37,983 nucleotides of DNA from an uncultured Planctomycetaceae bacterium (GTDB lineage: Bacteria; Planctomycetota; Planctomycetia; Planctomycetales; Planctomycetaceae): contig CAIOTJ010000384.1 of the NCBI GenBank assembly GCA_903861195.1, positions 1 to 37,983 on the forward strand. The letters run 5' to 3'. The position numbers and the translations under genes are program-made. Positions 15,069-22,839 of this stretch are shown here, piece by piece (position 1 is the first letter of the stretch; the number at the start of each line of letters is the position of its first letter). Under the pieces are notes generated by a model that was not told the origin of the DNA, searched no databases, and worked only from the letters and a program-made list of their open reading frames with translations.

Positions 15069-16601
15069 TCAGCGGGTCCACGCGAACCAGCGGCGCAGCA
15101 GCGACTGGACCCAGGGAGTCAGCCGGGTGCGGTTCCGGGCGTCAGCCGCCCGCTTGAAGGCCTCGGCCAGCGAGGGGTAGGGCACGATGGTTTGTGCGAA
15201 CGCCGACAGCCCCAGGCCGTTGGTCATCGCGAGGGAGATCTGGCTGATCAGATCGCCGGCATGGGGACCAACCACCGTGGCCCCCAGGATGCGATCCTTG
15301 CCCGGCACCAGGTGGATCCGCAACAAGCCGGATGAGATCCCATCGACCACTCCCCGGTCGAGCTCGGCCAGGTTGACCTCGAACGTCGAGAGTGGGATGT
15401 TCTGGCGTTGCGCTTCCAACTCGGTCAGACCCACCTGGGCCAGTTCGGGGTCGGTGTAAGTGCACCACGGAATCAACAGCCGGCTGACGCGGGTCTTGCC
15501 GGGAAACAGCGCATTGCGGACCACGATTCGGGCCATGGCGTCGGCGGCATGGGTGAATCGCCAGGGAGAGCAGACATCCCCTGCCGCGAAGATGTTCCGG
15601 TTGCTGGTCCGCAGGAAGTCATCCACCTCGACGCCCGACTGCGGGTCGAACCGGACCCCAGCCTGCTCCAGGCCCAGTCCCGCGGTGTTCGGAAGCCGTC
15701 CCGTGGCGACCAGAATCACGTCGGTGTCGACCAGGCCACTCCCCGCACGAGTCTCGAAGTGCACCCGTTTGGCCGCTCCTTGCGTGACAATTTGCGTCAC
15801 TTGCGAGTCGCAATGAAGCTGTACTCCTTCCGCCTCGAGTTGGGCCTGGACCAGCCGCGCCGCCCCCTCATCGTCCCGGGGAAGCACGCGCGGCCCCGTG
15901 TCGAACAGTGTTACCTGGCTGCCGAGGCGAGCAAACGCCTGGGCCAGTTCGCAGCCAATGGGGCCACCCCCGAGCACCGTGAGCCGACGGGGAAGTTCCT
16001 CCACAGAGAAGACCGTTTCATTGGTCACAAAACCAGCTTCGGCCAAGCCCGGAACAGCCGGAACACGGGCCCGGGCTCCGGTACAAATGACCGCCCGGGC
16101 GAATCTCAGACGCTGTCCCCCGATCTCAAATGAGGTCGGATCAAGAAACTTTCCCTCACCAAAAAAAACATCGACCCCCTGGTCGCGGTAGCGGGCCGCC
16201 GCATCATGACGACTCAGCACCGCGCGGGATTGCCGCACATGTCGCATCACGGCGTCGAACTCGACCCGCGGTGCGGAATCGGAGGCAACTCCGAACCGAC
16301 CCGCCGAGCGGCTGGCCGCGGCGGCTTTGGCGGCCCGCAACAGGCTTTTGGAGGGGACACAACCGACATTGAGGCAATCGCCCCCCAGGCGGTCCCGCTC
16401 GACCAGTGCCACCTGGGCCCCCAGGCCGGCCGCGGCGATTGAGGTGATCAGCCCTGCGGGGCCCCCGCCGATCACCACGAGGTTGTACCGCTCGCGGGGT
16501 TTGGGATTCCGCCAAACTGCCGGGCGCACATTCGCGTCGAGCATTCGGTCGTAATCGTCAGGTTCAGGAGTGCGCGGGGATTCGGAGGCGGGCGTTGTCA
16601 T
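15069..16601 (-). CDS. MerA-like FAD/NAD(P) disulfide oxidoreductase
   Basis: A 510-residue flavoprotein of the dihydrolipoamide dehydrogenase/mercuric reductase superfamily. It has the FAD-binding GGGPAG at about 45-50, the redox pair Cys76 and Cys81 in CLNVGC, the NAD(P)-binding GGGPIGCELAQ in the middle, and FAAGDVC near 390. At the C-terminus the segment VPYPSLAEAFKRAAD corresponds to the HPT region of lipoamide dehydrogenases. The catalytic His position is Tyr, as I recall for MerA, so a lipoamide substrate is unlikely. The MerA C-terminal Cys pair and the N-terminal HMA domain are absent, so mercury reduction is not supported either. The true substrate is unknown. The ATG at 16601 overlaps the stop of the upstream VTT gene (ATGA), so the two are translated together, a pairing seen repeatedly in bacteria. 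The frame's longer upstream extension is the overlap with that gene. Confidence 0.92.
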   Translation of the reverse strand: MTTPASESPRTPEPDDYDRMLDANVRPAVWRNPKPRERYNLVVIGGGPAGLITSIAAAGLGAQVALVERDRLGGDCLNVGCVPSKSLLRAAKAAAASRSAGRFGVASDSAPRVEFDAVMRHVRQSRAVLSRHDAAARYRDQGVDVFFGEGKFLDPTSFEIGGQRLRFARAVICTGARARVPAVPGLAEAGFVTNETVFSVEELPRRLTVLGGGPIGCELAQAFARLGSQVTLFDTGPRVLPRDDEGAARLVQAQLEAEGVQLHCDSQVTQIVTQGAAKRVHFETRAGSGLVDTDVILVATGRLPNTAGLGLEQAGVRFDPQSGVEVDDFLRTSNRNIFAAGDVCSPWRFTHAADAMARIVVRNALFPGKTRVSRLLIPWCTYTDPELAQVGLTELEAQRQNIPLSTFEVNLAELDRGVVDGISSGLLRIHLVPGKDRILGATVVGPHAGDLISQISLAMTNGLGLSAFAQTIVPYPSLAEAFKRAADARNRTRLTPWVQSLLRRWFAWTR

Positions 16602-17371
16602 TCCACCGGACTGCGGGACAGAGGATCGGAGTCGGGTCGCACGCTGTGAGGCGGGGGCAGTTCGGGCAGCGCCTGGTTGGCCAGTCGTCCCAGCCAGGTC
16701 GCCAGCCAGACCGAGGCCAAGACCCCCAGTCCCAACAGCCAGCCCTGGGCAGCCGAGGGAGCACGGCGTTCGGTCCAGATCTCGGCCAGATTGCCCAGGG
16801 CGCTTCCCACCGAGAGGAACATCACGGTGCCCGGCAACATCCCCAGCCAAGAGCCCAAGACAAAGTCCCGGAGCGAGACCTGGGTCACACCAAAGGCGTA
16901 ATTCAGCAGATTGAACGGCAGCAGGGGAGACAGACGGCTGAGGAAGACGATCCAGAAGCCCTGTTGGCGAACCCCGGCATCCAGCCTCTGAAAGCGGCGG
17001 TTATCTCGCACCCAGGACTCAATCGTGCTGCGAAACAGCCAGCGTCCCACGAGAAAGGCGCAGGTTGCGCCGAGCGTGCTCCCCACCGAGACACAGGCGA
17101 GAGTGAGGGCGAAACCAGACCAGGTCTGTCCGAACGCAAAGCCTGCGAACAGGGTCAGCCAGGAACCCGGCAGGAACAACAGGCAGGCGGGGACGAACAG
17201 CATTCCCACAATCGGCGGACCCCAGGTTCCCCAGCCGGCAAGGTTCGCCAGCCACAGTTCCAGTTGCGGGGCCAACGTCCGACGCCACGCCGGAAAACCC
17301 GCCGCCGCCAGCATCACCAGCGACAAACCTCCCGCAACCCACGCTCGACGAGTTCCGCGGCGATCGCGCAT
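16598..17371 (-). CDS. TVP38/TMEM64 (VTT/DedA-like) membrane protein
   Basis: A 257-residue inner-membrane protein with the VTT fold. It has a first helix at about 12-28, then the core with PGSWLTLFAGFAFGQ and a Gly-rich helix (GSTLGATCAFLVGRWLF). The conserved FLSRLSPLLPFNLLNYAFG block follows, with FVLGSWLGMLPGT after it, and a final helix near residue 220. Family members in the DedA/VTT group are lipid scramblases or lipid-carrier transporters; the exact role of TMEM64-type bacterial proteins is unsettled. The ATG at 17371 has GGAG upstream. The TGA stop overlaps the start of the MerA-like oxidoreductase by four bases, so this is the first gene of a two-gene operon. An intrinsic terminator upstream separates it from the aquaporin gene, so its promoter must lie in 17372-17425. 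Confidence 0.9.
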   Translation of the reverse strand: MRDRRGTRRAWVAGGLSLVMLAAAGFPAWRRTLAPQLELWLANLAGWGTWGPPIVGMLFVPACLLFLPGSWLTLFAGFAFGQTWSGFALTLACVSVGSTLGATCAFLVGRWLFRSTIESWVRDNRRFQRLDAGVRQQGFWIVFLSRLSPLLPFNLLNYAFGVTQVSLRDFVLGSWLGMLPGTVMFLSVGSALGNLAEIWTERRAPSAAQGWLLGLGVLASVWLATWLGRLANQALPELPPPHSVRPDSDPLSRSPVE

Positions 17372-17425
17372 GGGGGCTCCGGTCAGAGGCAGTCTGGCAA
17401 GACCACTCGTGAGAGTGGACAGGGC

Positions 17426-17460
17426 AAAAAAAATGGCGGACTGGAGAAATCCAGTCCGCC
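17426..17460 (-). terminator. Intrinsic terminator of the aquaporin gene
   Basis: A perfect 10-bp stem, GGCGGACTGG / CCAGTCCGCC, with a 6-base loop. On the minus strand it is followed by A and eight T residues. It lies 60 bases beyond the aquaporin stop codon, so transcription of aqpZ should end here. Confidence 0.93.
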
Positions 17461-17519
17461 GTCAGATCTGTTCAGGGAGTTAGTCCTTCACCCGGGACCG
17501 ACCCCCCACGAGAAACGTC

Positions 17520-18254
17520 TCAGTTTTTGCGAGCGGCGAACACGGCATTATAGACCAGGCCGGCCAGAATGGCTCCCAGAATGGGAGCGGCCCAGAACAG
17601 CCACAGTTGCGGCACGTAGTCGCCTCGCAGCAGCAGGGCCGGGCCGGTGCTGCGGGCGGGGTTGACCGACAGATTCGTCACCGGAATGCCGATCAGGTGG
17701 ATCAAGGTCAGGCCCAAGCCAATCGGAATCCCCGCAAACCCCGCCGGGGCCCGCGAATCGGTCGCACCCAGGATGATGATCAGGAAGAAGAAGGTCAGCA
17801 CCACTTCGGCCACGAAGCAGGCGGGCATTCCATACTTCCCCGGAGACAGCTCACCGTAGCCGTTGGTGGCGAAGGCCCCCGCCCCACTGGGGGCTTTCCA
17901 GTCGGCCCCTCCCGACGCAATGAACCACAACAGGGCCGATCCCACGACGGCACCGATCACCTGCGCGATGATATAGTGCACAACTTCCGACGAGGGGAAC
18001 CGGCCTCCCACCGTCAGTCCCACCGTCACGGCTGGGTTCAGGTGGCAGCCCGAGACATGCCCGATGGCAAACGCCATGCTGAGCACGGTCAACCCAAACG
18101 CGAGGGAGACCCCCACGAAGGCGATTCCCAGATTGAGCGTGGTGCTTCCCGAAGTGTCCAGGAACTTGGCGGCGAGCACGGCACTGCCGCACCCTCCAAA
18201 CACCAGCCAGCAGGTCCCCAGAATTTCCGCAATGAGTCGATTGGCGAGAGGCAT
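17520..18254 (-). CDS. aqpZ: Aquaporin Z-type water channel
   Basis: A 244-residue, six-helix inner-membrane channel. Both NPA boxes are present: HLNPAVT (Asn73) and SVNPARS (Asn198). In the selectivity filter I can place His186 (TLIHLIG) and Arg201, as in E. coli AqpZ, which favours water over glycerol. The filter position that is Thr183 in AqpZ appears as Leu195 here ([10 protein letters not shown]), an unusual, more hydrophobic choice. The extracellular loop around [23 protein letters not shown] is typical of the family. The ATG at 18254 has AAAGGA immediately upstream and gives the normal AqpZ length; the open frame to 18638 is not needed. A perfect hairpin lies in the leader and a strong terminator follows the gene. 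Upstream, the Maf gene on the same strand ends 71 bases away. Confidence 0.96.
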   Translation of the reverse strand: MPLANRLIAEILGTCWLVFGGCGSAVLAAKFLDTSGSTTLNLGIAFVGVSLAFGLTVLSMAFAIGHVSGCHLNPAVTVGLTVGGRFPSSEVVHYIIAQVIGAVVGSALLWFIASGGADWKAPSGAGAFATNGYGELSPGKYGMPACFVAEVVLTFFFLIIILGATDSRAPAGFAGIPIGLGLTLIHLIGIPVTNLSVNPARSTGPALLLRGDYVPQLWLFWAAPILGAILAGLVYNAVFAARKN

Positions 18255-18274
18255 GTTTTCCTTTCTCGAAGTGA

Positions 18275-18295
18275 TGCCGCAACTCCGTTGCGGCA
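18275..18295. promoter_or_regulatory. Perfect 9-bp inverted repeat before aqpZ
   Basis: TGCCGCAAC (18275-18283) and GTTGCGGCA (18287-18295) pair perfectly around TCC. The repeat lies 21-41 bases upstream of the aqpZ start, between it and the Maf stop. Without a T-run it is a poor terminator; an operator or a leader hairpin is as likely. Confidence 0.45.
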
Positions 18296-18325
18296 GGTGA
18301 AGTGAACGCAACTCAAGCGGCCATC

Positions 18326-19009
18326 TTAGTCGCCCCCCGCGGTTGTACAAGCGTCGCGACTGGCATCCGTTTCGTCCGCTCGGGATTTCCCTGAAAGCCA
18401 CTCCCTCAACGGCTCCAAAGGCAGCCCCACCACATTGCTCAGGCTGCCCTCCACCTGGCTCACAAACACGCTGCCCGCCCCCTGGATGGCGTACCCTCCC
18501 GCCTTGCCGCGGGGCTCCTCCGTCGAGACGTACCAATCGATGTCCCGCGGCGGAGGATGAAAGGTGACGGCGGTCCGCACCACCCCGACGCGGCGTTCCC
18601 CCGAGGGCCATTGGACACACAGGCCCGAGAGAGCCCAATGCGTCTGGCCCAGGTAATACCGCGTGAACCAGTCCCGCACCACGGCGGGCCAGGTGGGATC
18701 CTCGGGTGGTTGGCCCAGGACCCGCAGGTGGTCCCCCCCCTCGCGCACGACAATTGCCGTGTCGGCCGCGATGACGATCGCGTGTGCGGCCCCCCCACGA
18801 GTTCGTAGCAGCGCCGCCACCCCCTCCAGTTTCTCCCGGGCGATCAACTGAATCCGTGCTTCAATCGAGGGCCAGTCCTGGCAGTCTTCAAAGTCCCGCT
18901 CAGCACTCTGCGGCGGAGGCAAAACCTCGATCTCCGCCAGCGGACACAGGGCCGTCAACAATTCTTTTCGGCGAGGGGAACGGGAGGCGAGAACCAGTTT
19001 TGGTTGCAT
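18326..19009 (-). CDS. maf: Maf-like nucleotide pyrophosphatase
   Basis: A 227-residue cytoplasmic protein of the Maf/HAM1 fold, which removes pyrophosphate from non-canonical or excess nucleotides. The N-terminal substrate loop [14 protein letters not shown] is canonical, as are ADT in the middle and the C-terminal block [10 protein letters not shown] followed by [11 protein letters not shown]. Two departures are visible. The usual 'LGKP' catalytic lysine motif reads LGQP, and the region after it ([28 protein letters not shown]) diverges from the standard 'L-S-G-x-x-H-x-V-x-T' helix, though the His is kept. The protein is also longer than the usual 190-200 residues. The start at 19009 puts the family motif at residue 4; an in-frame ATG at 19048 would add 13 residues. 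Neither has a clear ribosome-binding site. Confidence 0.87.
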   Translation of the reverse strand: MQPKLVLASRSPRRKELLTALCPLAEIEVLPPPQSAERDFEDCQDWPSIEARIQLIAREKLEGVAALLRTRGGAAHAIVIAADTAIVVREGGDHLRVLGQPPEDPTWPAVVRDWFTRYYLGQTHWALSGLCVQWPSGERRVGVVRTAVTFHPPPRDIDWYVSTEEPRGKAGGYAIQGAGSVFVSQVEGSLSNVVGLPLEPLREWLSGKSRADETDASRDACTTAGGD

Positions 19010-19227
19010 GTGGCCAGACGCAAGTTCCGCAGGAAATTCTGAGTGCATGGGTCAGCAGTCTGTCGGCACGCTCAATTCTCGGGTAGGAATCCAAAGGTAT
19101 ATGTGGACGGGCGCTTAGGCCCGGGAATTGTGGTTGCGAGTGGCGGGCTGTCTCGGTAGAAAGCAACACGCTGAAGATTCTGGGACAACGTTTCCACCAA
19201 CCCGGCGATCTGCAGGAGGGTGCTGCC

Positions 19228-20535
19228 ATGTTGAACTGGTCCGGCTCGCAGGTGTCTGGAGATTGCTCCGGAGTCTCTCGTCGCAACTTCCTCCAGATCG
19301 GGGCTGTGCCAGCCCTGGGACTCAGCCTGCCCGGCTGGTTGGCCGCGCGCGCTGAGGCCGGGGGCCCGTCCGCGGCGGTCCCCGGCACTTCCGTGGTGTG
19401 GCTGTGGCTGAACGGGGGGCCGTCGCACATCGAAACCTTCGATCCCAAGCCCGAGGCTCCGCGCGAGTATCGCAGCGTCAGCGGTTCGGTCGCCACCAGT
19501 CTTCCGGGTGTGGCTCTGGGTGGCAATTTCGAACGCCTGGCCACTCGCCTGGACAAGTTGGCCATTGTCCGCTCGTTCGCCCACCAGAACAGTGGGCATG
19601 GTGGCGGAACCCACTGGGTGATGACGGGCTACGACAACCGCCAATCGGATGCCGGAGGGAAGCCCACCCGTCCCAGTCTGGGAGCCATCGTGGCCCGGCT
19701 GCGCGGAGCGAATCATCCCCAGACCGGCATGCCGACCTACGTCCGGCAGGGTTCGATTGGTGCCGACGGACCCGCCTACCTCGGTGCCTCGTGTGCCCCG
19801 TTCGATCCACAGGGGCCCGCCCGCAAGAACCTCACAGTCGCGGTCAAGCAGGAGCGTCTGGATGATCGCCGGTCCCTGTTGTCGCAACTGGATCGCTTTC
19901 AAAGGGACGCCGACGCCAGCGGCCTGATGGAAGGTTTCGACGCCTACGAACAACAGGCCTTCAATCTCGTGCTGGGGAGCGCCCCCGCCGCCTTTGATCT
20001 TTCCAGGGAAGACCAGGGAGTGGTGGAAAATTATGGGAAAGACCTGGGGCAGCAGTTGCTGATCGCGCGCCGTTTATGCGAGGCCGGCTGTGGATTTGTG
20101 ACAGTCAGCTTTGGCGGTTGGGACATGCACAATGGAATTGAAAAGGGATTTGAAAGGCGGGGCACGCTGGTGGACCGCGCCGTCTCGGCGTTTCTGGACG
20201 ATGTGGCCGACCGGGGTCTGAGCAAGAACATTCTGCTGGTGATCACCGGGGAATTTGGCCGGACCCCGCGGATCAACCGCAATGCCGGGCGGGACCATTG
20301 GGCCCCCCTCAGCACGCTCGCCCTGGCCGGTGGCGGACTTCGCATGGGTCAGGTGGTGGGCGAATCGAGCGCCAAGGCCGAGACTCCCAAAAGTGCCGTG
20401 GTGACTCCCCAGGATCTGGCCGCCACCGTGCTGCAGGTTTTGGGCATTGCCCCCGCGCTGCAGGTGACGAATCTCGCCGGTCGACCGGTGAGTTTGGTCG
20501 AAACGGGTCGCCCCATCCGGGATTTGATCGCCTGA
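19228..20535 (+). CDS. DUF1501 protein, Tat-exported
   Basis: A 435-residue protein of the DUF1501 family, abundant in planctomycetes and built on the alkaline phosphatase/sulfatase-like fold; its substrate is unknown. A consensus AGGAGG at 19214-19219, eight bases before the ATG, fixes the start. The N-terminus carries a twin-arginine signal, SRRNFLQIG with Arg18-Arg19, followed by a hydrophobic stretch. Family landmarks are WLWLNGGPSHIETFDPKP near 55-72, SFAHQNSGHGGGTHWVMTGY at about 114-133, WDMHNGIE near 300, and GEFGRTPRINRNAGRDHW at about 338-355, the last holding likely metal-binding residues. In many planctomycetes such genes follow a DUF1549/DUF1553 cytochrome-like gene; none is here. 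It is transcribed away from maf and faces galM. Confidence 0.93.
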   Translation: MLNWSGSQVSGDCSGVSRRNFLQIGAVPALGLSLPGWLAARAEAGGPSAAVPGTSVVWLWLNGGPSHIETFDPKPEAPREYRSVSGSVATSLPGVALGGNFERLATRLDKLAIVRSFAHQNSGHGGGTHWVMTGYDNRQSDAGGKPTRPSLGAIVARLRGANHPQTGMPTYVRQGSIGADGPAYLGASCAPFDPQGPARKNLTVAVKQERLDDRRSLLSQLDRFQRDADASGLMEGFDAYEQQAFNLVLGSAPAAFDLSREDQGVVENYGKDLGQQLLIARRLCEAGCGFVTVSFGGWDMHNGIEKGFERRGTLVDRAVSAFLDDVADRGLSKNILLVITGEFGRTPRINRNAGRDHWAPLSTLALAGGGLRMGQVVGESSAKAETPKSAVVTPQDLAATVLQVLGIAPALQVTNLAGRPVSLVETGRPIRDLIA

Positions 20536-20812
20536 ACCGGGCCTTGGCCCGTCCGTCCGCCAAACCCCGTTCGAACCTGCCCGTTCTGCGGAAACCACCA
20601 CGGGCGAAACGTGGATCGACCCGAAATCCGCCGCCCGCCCCTGCGGGACTGCGGGCCCCCATTCCTTCCCGCCTCACCGCCAGTCGCGGCAGAAGTCTGG
20701 GGCCCGTTGCGGAATGAAGTTTGGTGGGGCGATGAAATTCGCGCCCGGCGCGACCGCCCGTGTTCGAGCCGACGAACACCCGGCGATCCTCCGCAGTCCC
20801 GTGGGGGAACGG

Positions 20813-22027
20813 CTACTTGTTCACCGAGAACCGATGCGCGGTCGTCTGTCGATAGGTTTGCCCCGGCCGCAAGACCGTCGAGGGAAACTCCGGCTGGTTC
20901 GGTGAATTGGGGAAATGCTGGGTCTCGAGGCAGAACGCCCCGTGCTTTTGGTGTCCCCCATTTTCCGGCGATCCATCCAGGAAGTTCGCCGAGTAGAACT
21001 GCACGGCCGGTTCGGTCGTCCAGACCTCCATCACCCGTCCCGACGCGGGGTGTTCCACCCGGGCCGCCCTGGTCAGTTCACCCGCCTTGGGCTTCCGCAG
21101 CACGTAACAGTGATCGTAGCCGCCAGGGGGGGCGAAGGCCCGGTACGACTCTTCGATCCGCGATCCAATCGCCTGTGGCGTGCTGAAATCCATGAAGGTT
21201 CCCGCCGTCTTTGTCTGACGCCCGGTCGGGATCATCCCCTCGCCGACCTCCAGAAAGGTCTCGGCGTCGAGGGTCAACACATGCTCCAGCACGTTCTGGC
21301 CCGAGGCCGCTCCCGCCAGATTCCAATAGGCGTGGTTCGTGAGGTTCAACACGGTGGGGGCGCGGGAGGTGGCCTCGTAGTCCAGCCGCAACTCGTTGTC
21401 GTCGGTCAGCCAGTAGGTCACGTGCGTGGTCAGTTCCCCCGGATAACCCTCTTCCCCATCGGGACTGATGTAACTGAACCGCACCCCCGCCGCACCCGCC
21501 TGCCGCACTTCCTCGGCTTTCCACAACTGTCGATCGAACCCGACTTTCCCTCCGTGCAGGTGTTCCGCCCCGTTGTTGGTGGCGAGGCGATACTCTTTGC
21601 CATCCAGTACAAACCGACCTTTGGCGACCCGGTTGGCGAAACGGCCGGTGGTGCACCCGAAATACGCGGTGTGCTTCACATAGTCTTCGGCCCGGTCGAA
21701 ACCGAGGTTGACGTTCGCCAGTCGGCCGTCGCGATCGGGGCACTCGAGAGCCACCAGCCGCGCTCCGTAGTCGGTCACCTTCAGCACCAGTCCCTGGCTG
21801 TTGGTCACAGTCCACAGGCGGGCCGACTGATTGGGAGCGATCTCGCCGAACGTTTGCTGAATCACGCGGGAACCTTTCGATTGCGTTGCAGTTTGTCCCC
21901 GCGCGTGTCCCATGCCCAGAGGAGAGCACAGGGTCAGCACGACAATCAGGACGTGCCAACGGAGGGCCAGGGCCAAGCCCGTGGTGGGCGGTTTTCGGCG
22001 TGGTGCGCAGCGGGATGTCGGAGGCAT
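20813..22027 (-). CDS. galM: Aldose 1-epimerase (mutarotase) with signal peptide
   Basis: This enzyme interconverts alpha and beta anomers of galactose and related sugars. The 404-residue product has a hydrophobic signal at about 18-38 (LALALRWHVLIVVLTLCSP) with Arg/Lys before it, so it acts in the periplasm or at the surface, unlike cytoplasmic GalM. The catalytic set is complete: His158 in HLHGG, His232 in LTNHAYWNL, Asp305 in GYDHCYVL and Glu368 in CLETQHFPNSPN. TTGRFANRVAKGRF is also typical. The ATG at 22027 is chosen because it immediately precedes the signal; the frame continues to 22417 but that part is Pro/Arg-rich. No strong ribosome-binding site is seen. It is divergent from a small exported protein and convergent with the DUF1501 gene, so it is probably a single-gene unit for extracellular sugar use. 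Confidence 0.93.
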   Translation of the reverse strand: MPPTSRCAPRRKPPTTGLALALRWHVLIVVLTLCSPLGMGHARGQTATQSKGSRVIQQTFGEIAPNQSARLWTVTNSQGLVLKVTDYGARLVALECPDRDGRLANVNLGFDRAEDYVKHTAYFGCTTGRFANRVAKGRFVLDGKEYRLATNNGAEHLHGGKVGFDRQLWKAEEVRQAGAAGVRFSYISPDGEEGYPGELTTHVTYWLTDDNELRLDYEATSRAPTVLNLTNHAYWNLAGAASGQNVLEHVLTLDAETFLEVGEGMIPTGRQTKTAGTFMDFSTPQAIGSRIEESYRAFAPPGGYDHCYVLRKPKAGELTRAARVEHPASGRVMEVWTTEPAVQFYSANFLDGSPENGGHQKHGAFCLETQHFPNSPNQPEFPSTVLRPGQTYRQTTAHRFSVNK

Positions 22028-22158
22028 GCGGCGATCATAATGGGGTGCGAAAGCGGGGGCAAATGTGGCAATCCGGCGTGGTGGGCGATAGCATGCGGAC
22101 GACGGTTTCCACCCCGGAAACCGCAGGGAAGAGGTCTCACAGGAAGAGGATTCCGCGG

Positions 22159-22677
22159 ATGGACGGCCACCGCCGCGAAGCGCTCGAGAAACTCGCGGGC
22201 AGTCTGTTGCTGGTTGGCGGAACGCTGGGGACCGGGATGGCCTCGGCCCAACCCGGTTCTGCTCCGGCGGGGGCTGTGGCCGAGATGCGTCTGTTGGGGG
22301 TTCTGGCCACGGCCGCCCTTCAGAATGCCTGGCTGCTGTTGGATGTGACCACCCTGGCCTGGAAAGAGCAGGGGCTCTCCGAGGCCCGTGTGCGGGGAAT
22401 TGCCGACGCGCAGACACGGCAGTTGGCGTTGGTTGCCCGCGGCTTGCAGAGCCTCGATCCCAACCGCCTCGCCGAGGACGATCAGGTGTTCGTCGAGCAG
22501 GCTCGCCTCTGTTGCCGCAGCCTGCAGTTGGTCGCCCGGTCCCTCGTGCGCTGGCTCGACCGGCCCTCGTTGGCCGAATCGCGGACCCTGGACCGGACCT
22601 TGCGATCGGCTTCCGAGGCGGTCCGCGAATTGACCGGAGAACCCGACACGCAGGAGAGTCAGCCCTCCGGCGAATAA
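22159..22677 (+). CDS. Small exported protein of unknown function
   Basis: A 172-residue protein I do not recognise. The ATG at 22159 has a strong AGGAAGAGGA eight bases upstream, preferred over the open frame that begins at 21886 inside galM. It begins with an Arg-Arg pair (HRREALEKL) and a hydrophobic stretch, LAGSLLLVGGTLGTGMASAQ, ending in a signal-peptidase-like Ala-x-Ala region. The rest is mainly helical and Leu/Ala/Arg-rich, with a Cys-Cys pair (RLCCRSL) near residue 116. It may form a helical bundle. It is divergent from galM, sharing a 131-base upstream region. No enzyme motif is seen. Confidence 0.7.
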   Translation: MDGHRREALEKLAGSLLLVGGTLGTGMASAQPGSAPAGAVAEMRLLGVLATAALQNAWLLLDVTTLAWKEQGLSEARVRGIADAQTRQLALVARGLQSLDPNRLAEDDQVFVEQARLCCRSLQLVARSLVRWLDRPSLAESRTLDRTLRSASEAVRELTGEPDTQESQPSGE

Positions 22678-22839
22678 GGCCCCCACTTCCGAACTGTCGG
22701 CAGGGCTGGCCTCGTCACCCGTGCGCCTGGTGACCGTATTCCTGAAGGGACCAGCGCCGGCCTGCGTTCCGTGGCCGCCCCAGAGCTGACAGGGAGCGAG
22801 CGAGTACGGGCGGGGCGGGCTCGGCGATGAAGTGTCGGC

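Noticed and set aside
20538-20551. CGGGCC-TT-GGCCCG just after the DUF1501 stop, considered as a terminator
   Set aside because: The loop is too short for the full stem, and no T-run follows on either strand.
20915-22348. 477-codon antisense open frame over galM
   Set aside because: galM has a full set of catalytic residues; the antisense product has none.
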